NCBI RefSeq assembly: GCF_000344685.1 | Contig: NW_006920413.1 | Location: 762,806-826,805 of the forward strand | Direction of reading: 5' to 3' | Length of the DNA: 64,000 bases | Source: Gloeophyllum trabeum ATCC 11539 | Taxonomy: Eukaryota > Basidiomycota > Agaricomycetes > Gloeophyllales > Gloeophyllaceae | In this document: piece after piece, positions 24,769 through 34,718 of the stretch | Numbering within the stretch: the stretch's first letter is position 1 | Layout of the letters: the number at the start of each line of letters is the position of its first letter | Program-made: the position numbers and the translations under genes | Notes under the pieces: generated by a model | What the model was told of the DNA's origin: nothing | The model's input: only the letters and a program-made list of their open reading frames with translations | Databases searched by the model: none

Positions 24769-27352
24769 TTAAACACGGGGAACACCTTGGACCACTTGAG
24801 GATACGTGCTGGCAATGAGCTTACCAAGGACATCAGTCGAGAACCGATAGCAGGTTATCCGATCAAAACGCACCCCGAAGAGCTCCGGCGCCCTGTACTG
24901 CAGTACCTGTGGGTCCTCTCCAAGACCGACGAAACTGCAGGGCGGCGGCACACTGTCAGGAATGCGTAATTTAAGGCACTGAGAATAGCGCTTACATCGT
25001 GGATACGCCGGCTTCGATGGCGGATGAAAGGGTCATAACTGCGTAGCATAGCGGCGTCATTACCGGTTGTCCGCTGGAGCAGGAAATCTAACACCTACGG
25101 CATTGAGCCCCGATTACGAACGCAAAGAATATCACAGGAGCGGTGTACTGGCCGTCAGAGTTGTACGATGGGTGTGTATCTGCATAGTATATGTAAACCT
25201 TCCTTCAACAACGCCACATCCGGGGACCGTTACTCACATCGGAGATATAGGTATGCAAAGAGGGACGAGAGCATCCCGACAGCGTATGCTCCCCAGGCCA
25301 AAGCTAAAGAGAGGCGATGAACGAAGGACGTGCCTTTCAGTCATTGATAGACGTACTCATCCCGACGAGTTGGTCGTTGACCAGCGCGTCGATACCTGAA
25401 CACGGTGGGGAACAGTGAATACTTCGTTCATAGCGGCAGAAGTGAAGGCTCACCTCTATCCTGGAAGAGCCGCCACGTATCCTTTGCAGCGTCGATATAT
25501 GGCTTCCCATACAAAGCTAAGATGCCCTAAGTTTCCGTAGAATCCTAAGAAGTCGAGGACCCGCACCAATCTCGATGTATGCATAGCTAGGCAATTCCCA
25601 GTCACACATTGAATACTTAGATCACAACGAAAAGACACCCAACACACCGGTTGAAGTACTGAACAAACCCTTCGATACATGCGACGAAGCACTCGGCACA
25701 GCACGCCAAAATCGCAGCGGCGGCTAGAAAAACGCGGGACTGTCACGGATGCAGTCGAGCATACATAGAAGCATGGGTCTCACGATTCCCGTCATCAGCG
25801 GCGTTGTTCCGGATAGCCTGGAAGAGCAGGCGGAGGATGTCCAGCAGCGTGACGATCAGGGAACCGAAGGCGATCGAGCCGAGGGATAGGGTGGAGGCGC
25901 GGACGAAGGCTGACGTGGTGGGATGTCTGGGCTTTGGGGAGAGTCAGAATGCGAACAATTCCAGGCTATTTGGATGAGTAGGTACCATTTGGCCTTGTTC
26001 CCGCGGGCCGAAGTAGTACCAGCCTACGAGTCGATAGTGAGGGAAAGATCAGAGATCAACAACTGTCCTACGCACATCCGTACGGCCCTCCAGCTAGAGT
26101 GGCTAGCGCGACGTTACCGATGACTTGTGACGTCCATAGGTACGAGAATGTCTCGAAGAAGATCAAGCCTGCAACTTTCCCTGAGGAACAGGAGCTGCCA
26201 TTCCCGCAAGCTATGGCACGGAAATATGTAAGCTTGTCTGCACAGGGTAGAGAGGCGGGATGAAACAGATACGAACTCGGGTTGCCCGGCGTCCACTTCG
26301 CGTACCTGCGAAGCGAACGTCAGGACGGACTCACTAAATCTGTACGGACAAATACATACGTTGCGATAGCCGTGAAAGTGAACCAGCTGTGAAAGTTATA
26401 TTGGATCAATACGCGTTTGCGAAACGCACGAAGACACTTACACGCTCAACCCCGCCTGGATTATGAGAGCAGCAAAAGCCACGAAGTACACGCTCGGATG
26501 GTGTTTCGACACGTCCATGACGACTTGTAGCAGTAAGGACGCCAGTGGGATTCGGGCACGGTACCCGAAATACGCTAGAATAGAGAAGAGCGCGATTATG
26601 GTGAAGATAATGGCTCCAGCTTGAAAACGGAAGTCGCGTGAGCGTCCCCTCGCTTCCCTACCGGCGGAGACATACAGTAGTACTTCGTGATCCAATAATA
26701 TATGCATATTCCGCTGGAATCGTGTAACACAATCAGTAAAGGCTAGGGGACAGCGAGTTCGGGTAGCTCACATATTTAAGAGGATGGATAGTATTAAAGT
26801 TATGTGCATGATAAGTCTCGTGAATGCTCGACACAGCATCAGATAGATTGTAGCCAGCAGGAGGCCTGCTGCTGTAACAAGAAGTAGAAGGTAGACAGTA
26901 TGACTTCCCGAGAATCAGCTCATGCACGGCTTGCGGTATGGCAGGACCAACTTACTAGTCAAGGGTGACACCAGTCCCCGTCGAACCACTCCCAAGGCCT
27001 CCTCCCAGTCCCCCCGACTTGACCCATTCTGAAATCGCAAGAGCCGAAACTACCACAAAGCCTGCAAACTGACTCCCAGACTGGTCAACCCCCGCCCCGT
27101 CCAAGCCTAATCTCGCCTCCTACTCACCTGCGCAACAAACAGAATCAAGAAAATCGGGTCATTAATCCTCTTCTTCGGCTTGAACCTGTCTCCTTCGTAC
27201 GGGTTCTTCACGTCCCCACCGTACCCGCCATCTCCCCCGTACGGCGGGTAGTTCGTCTGCGCGTACGGCTGCGAGGTTCCTGGCTCGTAGACAGGCATGT
27301 ATCCTCCGCCCTGTGGTGGTTGCGGCTGGGTTTTCCAAGGATTCTGCGACAT
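24769..27352 (-). CDS. PNS1: PNS1-like choline-transporter-like membrane protein (SLC44/CTL family)
   Basis: Minus-strand gene with about 18 small exons; start ATG 27352, stop TAA 24769-24771. The cytosolic N-terminus is Pro/Tyr/Gly-rich (YPPYGGDGGYGGDVKNPYEG) and leads into the first membrane span (NDPIFLILFVAQFAGFVVV). Later blocks match yeast Pns1: VYLLLLVTAAGLLLATIYLML, SGAIIFTIIALFSILAYFGY, RARIPLASLLLQVVMDVSKHHPS, WTSQVIGNVALATLAGGPYG, WYYFGPREQGQMPRHPTTSAF, SLGSIAFGSLIVTLLDILR, YAYIEIALYGKPYIDAAKDTW, and the C-terminal FVGLGEDPQVLQYRAPELFG ending VVQGVPRV. The family comprises polytopic membrane proteins with about ten spans; mammalian members transport choline, while the yeast function is unclear. 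One internal exon is only about 20 nt (YAYIEI). The identity is secure from end-to-end motif order. Confidence 0.92.
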
Positions 27353-27938
27353 CGCTTCCGATTCCGTGCCTCGCGCCCCACTCAGGCTTCTGTGTCGGAT
27401 AGGTTAATTGAGCTCCCGTCGGTCGCGATCGTAAGTAAAGGAGCAACACAGTGCGGGTCTTGTTCTCTAAATAATCGTACAGGTGTTCGGGTCACTCGGA
27501 ACAGCAACGCGCCAGCAATGCGACGAGTGTATTGACGGACAGAGCGCTGACCGGCCTTATGGCGGTCTCGGGAGCTCGCCGCGGACAGGGGCTTTGCCAC
27601 AACGTGCATGATGAAGAACCTCAAGGAACATGACGTACTTCCATGGCTTGCACCGCCACTAATAGCGGCCACAGTACGTAATCCAAAGTTGCCACAATTG
27701 CAGGCCACACGTTTAGTTGTGGCCGGAGACCGCGACGGGAAATATGAATGGTCCAGCCGTATATTATCGGTGAAATTTAGCTACTTTGATCATATGGACC
27801 CACAATGTGGAAAAGAAAGCACAGACAGGAGGGAGGCTTGTAGCGAGTAAAGTCAATGTCACAACTTAGCAAGGCGCAATCTAGTGCAAAGTCCGCTGAA
27901 GATTTCCACTACAGCGAGACTCGAGAGCCATACAAGTT
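27353..27938. other. PNS1 upstream region
   Basis: About 590 bases between the PNS1 start and the LTR element. It should hold the PNS1 promoter; I see no gene. Confidence 0.5.
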
Positions 27939-27943
27939 AAAAC

Positions 27944-28139
27944 TGTTAGCAGCAGGCAGAACAGGGAAGCATAAGATGGTGGCCATAAGCACACCAGACC
28001 CAGACACATACACAAACCGAAGGCAAGGTCAATTGCACGGACTAAGGAACAAAGGAAATACAGTGGCTCAGTACATAGTCAAGCTGTTTGTACCTATTTG
28101 TCCCAGTGGCTCTGCATCCAATACAACCAAAACCTAACA
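27944..28139 (-). repeat. LTR (3' LTR in element orientation)
   Basis: 196 bp starting TGTTAG and ending CTAACA. It is nearly identical to the copy at 29354-29550, with one 1-base indel and one substitution noticed. Confidence 0.9.
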
Positions 28140-28405
28140 CTCCCACCTTGTGAGGATGCAGAAGAAACCAGCTCCCACCTAAAACCACAAACAGGCATCC
28201 CTCACATACCCCTCCAATAATAGCAAAAAAGGGCATCAACAACTCCCACCTAACCAAAGACCTCAAACAATCCAGCAGGGACATGGCAGAGAGAGAAAGA
28301 GCTGCAGGAAACCCAATGATCCAGAAAGAGTGGGAAAATCAAGACAACAGGCTTGAAGAACTCCCCTATGACCCATAGACTTCACAACTCCTCTTTCCCA
28401 GAGAT

Positions 28406-29131
28406 NNNNNNNNNNNNNNNNNNNNNNNNNNNNNNNNNNNNNNNNNNNNNNNNNNNNNNNNNNNNNNNNNNNNNNNNNNNNNNNNNNNNNNNNNNNNNNN
28501 NNNNNNNNNNNNNNNNNNNNNNNNNNNNNNNNNNNNNNNNNNNNNNNNNNNNNNNNNNNNNNNNNNNNNNNNNNNNNNNNNNNNNNNNNNNNNNNNNNNN
28601 NNNNNNNNNNNNNNNNNNNNNNNNNNNNNNNNNNNNNNNNNNNNNNNNNNNNNNNNNNNNNNNNNNNNNNNNNNNNNNNNNNNNNNNNNNNNNNNNNNNN
28701 NNNNNNNNNNNNNNNNNNNNNNNNNNNNNNNNNNNNNNNNNNNNNNNNNNNNNNNNNNNNNNNNNNNNNNNNNNNNNNNNNNNNNNNNNNNNNNNNNNNN
28801 NNNNNNNNNNNNNNNNNNNNNNNNNNNNNNNNNNNNNNNNNNNNNNNNNNNNNNNNNNNNNNNNNNNNNNNNNNNNNNNNNNNNNNNNNNNNNNNNNNNN
28901 NNNNNNNNNNNNNNNNNNNNNNNNNNNNNNNNNNNNNNNNNNNNNNNNNNNNNNNNNNNNNNNNNNNNNNNNNNNNNNNNNNNNNNNNNNNNNNNNNNNN
29001 NNNNNNNNNNNNNNNNNNNNNNNNNNNNNNNNNNNNNNNNNNNNNNNNNNNNNNNNNNNNNNNNNNNNNNNNNNNNNNNNNNNNNNNNNNNNNNNNNNNN
29101 NNNNNNNNNNNNNNNNNNNNNNNNNNNNNNN
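28406..29131. other. assembly gap inside the LTR element
   Basis: 726 N. The gap falls in the element's interior, where repeat copies commonly break assemblies. Confidence 0.99.
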
Positions 29132-29341
29132 CGACAAAGCGGCCATGGCTGAGCCACAGAGAGCCACTCCAAAGAGCAACAGATGGATGAATGTTGATGA
29201 AAATGGATGGAGCCTGATAGTGAGGGTGTGTATTGTTGACAGAGAATGATTCCAGGGATGGATGGCAAGTGGAATGGGGTGGATTGCGCAGATGTAGAGT
29301 GGATGATGCAGCACCAGTGAAAATGAGGCTCAGAGCTTGTT

Positions 29342-29353
29342 GGGCTCATAACC
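29342..29353 (-). promoter_or_regulatory. primer-binding site, initiator tRNA-Met half-tRNA type
   Basis: The plus strand reads GGGCTCATAACC directly abutting the LTR; its reverse complement GGTTATGAGCCC would pair with the anticodon arm of tRNA-iMet, which reads GGGCTCATAACC in yeast. Drosophila copia uses the same region. Confidence 0.75.
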
Positions 29354-29550
29354 TGTTAGCAGCAGGCAGAACAGGGAAGCATAAGATGGGTGGCCATAAG
29401 CACACCAGGCCCAGACACATACACAAACCGAAGGCAAGGTCAATTGCACGGACTAAGGAACAAAGGAAATACAGTGGCTCAGTACATAGTCAAGCTGTTT
29501 GTACCTATTTGTCCCAGTGGCTCTGCATCCAATACAACCAAAACCTAACA
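29354..29550 (-). repeat. LTR (5' LTR in element orientation)
   Basis: 197 bp partner of the repeat at 27944-28139, with the same TGTTAG...CTAACA ends, followed by the AAAAC target duplication. Confidence 0.9.
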
Positions 29551-29712
29551 AAAACCAGTTCGTGAAAATACAGATGGTAATCCAACCCTTTACATGTACA
29601 CATATATGAGTCCAGTCCTGCGAGTACCATCCTATAATAAGGGAAATTATACCCAAAGTGTGGGCGTTGTACCGGTAGTAAAAATGGCATGTAAATAGCC
29701 GCTTTTTTTTAC

Positions 29713-30236
29713 TCAAGTCTGCGGTTTCGATGGAGGATCCACCTGGACAACAGAAGACTGCACACGTTCACCCACGGGTACTTTGCGTGAAGGTGAGTCG
29801 CTGGTAGTCCGGTCTCTAGCCGTATGAGAGTCAGAAGAGCCTGCAGCGTCTCTCTCGGGGTCGACGGTGTGCGTCGATGGATCCAAGCCATGCCCGGCGA
29901 CTTCAGGTATGGTCTTAGGGGCAAGTGCAGGGTCGGGAGGGATCCTGTACTTCTCCTTAATATTCCCGGGCTGTTCGAGATCGCGATGACTCGTCAGCCC
30001 CGCAGCGCGAGCGCGGGCCTTCCGCCGCTGCCGCTTGTAGATGTAGATAGCGAGTCCAACGATCCATGCGAGGCCGACGCATGATCCGGATACAGCGCCC
30101 GCAATGATCGGCGTCTTTGCTTTATGTCTAATGTAGCGTCAGGACAATGAGTGCTCACAAGAGACCTGGCTTACCCTTGCAGCGCGGCAGATTCTGAAGG
30201 ATTGGCCGCGAAGGCAACCACGTCGGGAGTAGCCAT
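29713..30236 (-). CDS. small single-pass membrane protein of unknown function
   Basis: Two exons (30175-30236, 29713-30127) give 158 residues, beginning MATPDVVAFAANPSESAAL. One membrane segment at about residues 28-48 (IIAGAVSGSCVGLAWIVGLAIYIY) is followed by a basic stop-transfer stretch KRQRRKARARAAG and a hydrophilic Ser/Asp/Pro-rich tail ending QVDPPSKPQT. With no signal peptide ahead of the span and positive charges after it, an N-outside/C-cytosolic orientation is likely. I know no family. It lies about 160 bp from the LTR element and is divergent from the PP2C gene. Both exons close in frame across a 47-base intron, which supports a real gene. Confidence 0.65.
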
Positions 30237-30824
30237 CAGAGAAAGCAAGCAAAGATGTTATGCCATGGACACTGGATTATGCATTGTTAGTCCACGCCAT
30301 TATACAGAAAGACGTGCGTACGGCAGACGAGTGCAAGCGGAAGCCTCGAGGCTCGCACAGCGCCAAAGAGGAGTTGCCTGAACGAGCGATTATACGCGAT
30401 TGACCTGCGGACGGCGCCAAAAAGGCGAGGCCTTCGATGGGCCTGCATTGCCCTGCAACGATGGTGGCAGTGTCGTTACCATTTCGGGATATGACGTCCG
30501 TCTCCACTGGCGTCGTCGTCACGTGTCACGCCGGGGTGCAGAGCCTTGTAAGACGCGCCGGACAGCTTTCAACTCAAACGCCTACACCTCTTGTTCTCCG
30601 CCTTTGCTGTCGTTTTACCTGAGCCCGCCGCGTTTCAGACAACAACAAGGTTGCTTTTCTTCTGTCTCGTGTGTTATGCGTGCCGCCGACCCGTAATCCG
30701 TTATGACAGTACGTCACAGCCGCGCAGCTGTGTCCTAATAAACGCCCTCCACAGCAGCTGCCCCGGCCACATAACATACTTTCTCGTCAGTCCACGCGTT
30801 CGTTCCCTTTCTAACTGCCGTCTC
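30237..30824. other. divergent promoter region
   Basis: 590 bases between the small membrane-protein gene (minus) and the PP2C gene (plus). No gene seen; it probably contains both promoters and the PP2C 5' UTR. Confidence 0.5.
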
Positions 30825-32272
30825 ATGCGTTTCCCGAACTATTCGACGTTTAGGACAACGTCGCCCGAGCGCAATCAGACAATGACGCCCCAGCGCCCCG
30901 ACTCCCGCAATGCACGATCGAAGACGATGACTACCGTGGATGGCGCGGATACGCACGGTGTGAGTCCAGTGGCGTCTATCACTTCTCTGGAGTCCTAACA
31001 CAGCGCAGGCCCTCAACCAAATGCCGTCCCAGAGTCCGACCTTCCGCCTCGGTGTCTCGGAATCGATGGGTCCACGGCGCTTCATGGAGGACGCGCACTC
31101 GTTTGTGATAGACTACGCCGGCGTGCGCGGTCAAGGCTTCTTCGCCGTCTTCGACGGGCACGCAGGTAAACATGCCGCCGAATGGTGCGGCATGCACTTC
31201 CACGAGGTATGCCTGCGATCCGGCGATCTCTTTCACTCGTTTATCTTCTTCTCTGGCTCTTGACGCATTTACGTATTTACGTTTCTTTCGCTTGCTCGTG
31301 CCGCTAGTATCTCCTCGACACGCTCCGAGCCAGTCCAAACGCCCCGATCCCGGACGTGCTCAATGAGGCTTTCCACACCGTCGACGCGAACCTGTCCAAG
31401 ATGTCCGAAGAGTCCGACGGGAAGATGCACTCCGGGTGCACGGCGGTGACCGCGTTCCTGCGGATCGAGGACGAGAATGGGAAGCAGTCGTTCTTCGAGC
31501 AGGACCCCCTCACGCGGGTTGAGTCCCCGACGGACGCCGCAGAGGTGGACAGCGGCGGGGAGGGCCACAGCGGGCGGACGGAGAAGCGCAAGGCGAATGG
31601 TAAAGGAAGTAAGCTCAGGAATGCCTTGAAGAATCTGAGCGGGTCTTCTCTCTTGTCAGGATCGCGATCCTCGCATTCGCGCTCGCCGCCGCGCAGCTCG
31701 GAGGAGTCGACCCGGAGTTCCACGGAACAGCATGCTTCGAGCGTGCAGACTCCGCCGGCGACGGCGAGACGGGTCTTGTACTGCGCCAATGCCGGTGACG
31801 CGAGAGGCGTGCTGTGTAGGGCGGGCAAGGCAGTTCGCTTGACTTATGACCACAAGGGCTCCGACAAGCAGGAGGCAAAGCGCATCACGGACGCCGGAGG
31901 ATTTATGATGAGCGGGCGAGTGAACGGTGTGCTGGCTGTGACCCGCAGTCTAGGCGATTCGTCGATGAAGGAATTTGTGGTCGGCTCGCCTTATACGACC
32001 GAGACCGAGTTGTGCGAAGACGACGAGTTCCTAATTCTGGCTTGCGACGGAGTAAGATCTCCGCAGTTCGATTGCCGTTCGCTGCTGACTCGATAATCCA
32101 ATAGCTCTGGGACGTCATTGACGACCAGTCTGCGGTTGACCTCGTCCGCGATGTCGAGGACGCGCAGGAAGCGAGCCAGAAACTCCTCGACTATGCCCTC
32201 GCGAGGACGAGCGATAACGTCACTGTTCTGCTCGTGCGATTCAAGTTTCCCGCCGCTGAAGTCACCAAGTAA
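30825..32272 (+). CDS. PP2C-family protein serine/threonine phosphatase
   Basis: Four exons (30825-30959, 31009-31206, 31308-32051, 32105-32272) give 414 residues. PP2C motifs appear in order: [19 protein letters not shown] (metal-binding Glu-Asp), [18 protein letters not shown] (catalytic DGHAG), [10 protein letters not shown], a low-complexity Ser/Arg-rich insert of about 90 residues (residues about 175-255), [75 protein letters not shown] and [14 protein letters not shown]. Metal-dependent phosphatases of this class counteract stress-activated kinases such as MAP kinases; yeast Ptc1 is a functional reference. The insert splits the catalytic domain between strands. ATG 30825 is the first Met in the exon; a later one (MTPQRP) is possible. 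Confidence 0.93.
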
Positions 32273-32695
32273 TTCTTGTACAACATAATATCCTGCACGC
32301 CCTTCTTGCACCTTGTCGGATCATCACTCTTGACACCGGTTTCTTTGCATGGCATACAAGACGAATAGCTAATGTACTGCATTTTGACTCTACCGCCTGG
32401 CCTCGTCACCCGTTTTTCGATGTCTGTAGCTTCCATAAGAGTCGATATATCACGCATTAATCGTTGAACGTTGAAACGTTGAAGTCCTATTATTTCTTGC
32501 GAATGTGGCAGAAATGTGGCGTTGCGTAGAGCAGACTCCCACGGCAACTACAGATGGGAGATGCCGACAGTGATTGGGGCCGGCCCCAGTCAGATACTCA
32601 CAGCTGACTTTCGGGCGGACTTTCAGGTTCGCATCCAGTCGCCAACAGCCCCCCTTCCGTTCTATCCACTTCTTCGATTGACTCGAAACCAGTGG
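32273..32695. other. intergenic spacer
   Basis: Tandem (head-to-tail) spacer with the PP2C 3' end and the 5MP promoter; no gene seen. Confidence 0.5.
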
Positions 32696-34382
32696 ATGTC
32701 TCAGCAATCCGCCGCATCCAAGCCTTCGCTGCAGGGGGTACGCATCAAAGCCAGAAAACGTGCTGTCAAGGCGTCTGCCAAACACGAACCTTCAGGTGCG
32801 CACCCCCTCCTTTCCCGGAAAATCCGTGTTTGATGAGGGATTTTTGCGACCGCAGTATTCAGAGATCAGCTCTACAAGCACCTCGAAACCGTGCCCGAGG
32901 GCGACTTTGACGGATTCGCGAATAAATTAGTCCAGGCCGGATCGACGCTCGAGTATCAAAAGTATGCAGATGCCCTATTCGAGATCTTGCTTGTCGGCGG
33001 GCTCCTCCAGCCCGGAGGCAGCTACGTCGAGGACGGCGCTCCGCCCTCCCCCTTCTCGATCTTCAAGGCCAAGGAGCCGGTCGAGGTGGCTGACATAAAG
33101 AAGTACGTCGAGGTGTTCAACAAGCTTATCAGAAGGTGCGTGGATGATGGTTCTATGAGCGAGGTTGTGCTTTGACTGAAGACGATCGGATAGGTACAAG
33201 TATCTCCAGAGGCCTCTGGAAACCTCGTCCCTTCCGAATCTGCTGCAATATGTCAACCGCTGGTCTCCGGTCCAGCAGCAGAAGTTGATGATCGCTACGG
33301 GCCTTATACTTGCTCAAGGCCTTGCCGCGCCTAGCTGCCTGCAGAGTCTTACGAAGGACCATCTAGTCAAGAATGGTGCGCATACATCTCATTTGTCCTG
33401 CAGTGCCCTTGTCAATCGTACACGACATAGACGTTTCGGCTTCGGCAATCACCAACATCTTCCGCGCCTACCTGACGGAGCAATCGATGGACCACCTGTC
33501 CAGCTCCCTCAAGAAAGGCGGCGTGCGCGATCTGCTCGCATTCTTCCCGCCGCAGAAGCGCGACGACAAGACGCTCGACGAGCATTTCAGGAAGGAGGGC
33601 CTTCCGCAGATTGCGGACTGGTGGACGAAGAAGCAGTACGCGGTGCTCAAAGATGAGATCATGAAGGGTATCAAAGATATGCTTGACCGCGAGGAGCCGA
33701 ACGAGGAGGTACGCATATATTCAGATTTTAGGGATTTGTACAGGACGTGTGGACCTGACATTGCGGGTGCCGTTAGGTCATTGGTTTCATCAAGAGCAAG
33801 CAGGCTAAGCGCGCCCTCCCAGAGACCGAGTTGATCTCGTGCATCTGGCAAGGCATTACCTCCAGCATCGACTGGGCCGCTCGCCCCGACCAGATCGAAG
33901 GGCTTGCAGTGCGAGAAATCGGCGTCAGTGCCCCTTTGCCATTTCATCCTCCTGATATGGGCCCTCATGCTGTCTTGATCATGTAGAGATATGCCCCGAT
34001 CCTCGAACCGTTCTGCAACGGCCCGAAGGTCGAAGTCGCGCTCATCAATACTGTACAAGTACATTCTTACGAAGATACGCGCATTATCAAGGCATTCCCA
34101 CAGATTCTTAAAGTGTGTTCTCAACTATCGTCAGTGTATGCGTCGCTGCTTATGTGTACTCTATAACCTTCTAGGTATTGTACAATAAGGACTGTATTTC
34201 AGACCAAGCTATCATATACTGGCACCAGAAGGGCTCGAAGCCCCAGGGACGACAGCATTTCCTGACCGCTACCGAGGCCCTCGTGAAGGTGAGTAAAATA
34301 CGTTTGTGTATGTGCCGTCACTCATGGACGATCTTCGTAGTACTTGCAAGAGCAAGAGAGTGAAGAAGAGGATGACGAGTAA
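32696..34382 (+). CDS. eIF5-mimic protein (BZW/5MP, W2 domain)
   Basis: Eight exons (32696-32795, 32856-33135, 33194-33375, 33431-33708, 33777-33923, 33987-34112, 34175-34288, 34341-34382) give 422 residues, matching the usual 410-420 of BZW1/BZW2. The basic N-terminus QGVRIKARKRAVK precedes VFRDQLYKHLETVPEGDFDGF, LEYQKYADALFEILLVGGLL, VFNKLIRRYKYLQRPLE, SSLKKGGVRDLLAFFP and a C-terminal W2 HEAT-like domain (RALPETELISCIWQGI, RYAPILEPFCNGPKVEVALI, LYNKDCISDQAIIYWHQKG) ending in an acidic EQESEEEDDE tail. In animals these proteins mimic eIF5, binding eIF2 and eIF3 and increasing start-codon stringency. The identity is secure from length and collinear motifs. Confidence 0.94.
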
Positions 34383-34718
34383 TATACTGGACCGGTGTCG
34401 CTTTGAACCATCATATATCCGGACGTTCCGGGTCGGTATTCTTACATGCGCCTACGAGTGTTTTTCCATGCCTACAGAAATATATCAAATAAGGCCACGT
34501 ACACGACGTACAACAATCAATGAAATACCAATGGACCCGTAGAATACATACAAGGTGTACAGACAAAAGGGGGATACTTTTGGGAGATGAGGCAAAAACA
34601 TCTATCTACATCATCTTCACATACCACAGATGGTGTTCGCCTATACACCTGCACATGTTTAGCGCTCAGCACCGATCTTACACTTGCACATGTACAGCTG
34701 CAGTGTCCTCGACGTACT
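34383..34718. other. convergent intergenic spacer
   Basis: 336 bases between stop codons of the 5MP gene and the transcription-factor gene; 3' UTRs expected. Confidence 0.5.

Larger units (their letters stand above)
27944..29550 (-). mobile_element. copia-type LTR retrotransposon (gapped, short), minus orientation
   Basis: Two nearly identical direct repeats (27944-28139 and 29354-29550) each start TGTTAG and end CTAACA, the classic TG...CA retroviral-type ends. The whole is flanked by a 5-bp target duplication AAAAC (27939-27943 and 29551-29555). Read on the minus strand, the right-hand LTR is followed at once by GGTTATGAGCCC (rc of 29342-29353), matching the anticodon arm of initiator tRNA-Met. 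Such half-tRNA primer sites are known from Drosophila copia and yeast Ty5. Just before the other LTR the minus strand reads AAGGTGGGAG, a polypurine tract. An open frame with MAALS starts near the right end, but the 726-base gap removes most of the interior. At 1.6 kb including the gap it is either an internally deleted/TRIM-like copy or the gap size is wrong. LTRs differ at about two positions, so insertion is recent. Confidence 0.9.
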
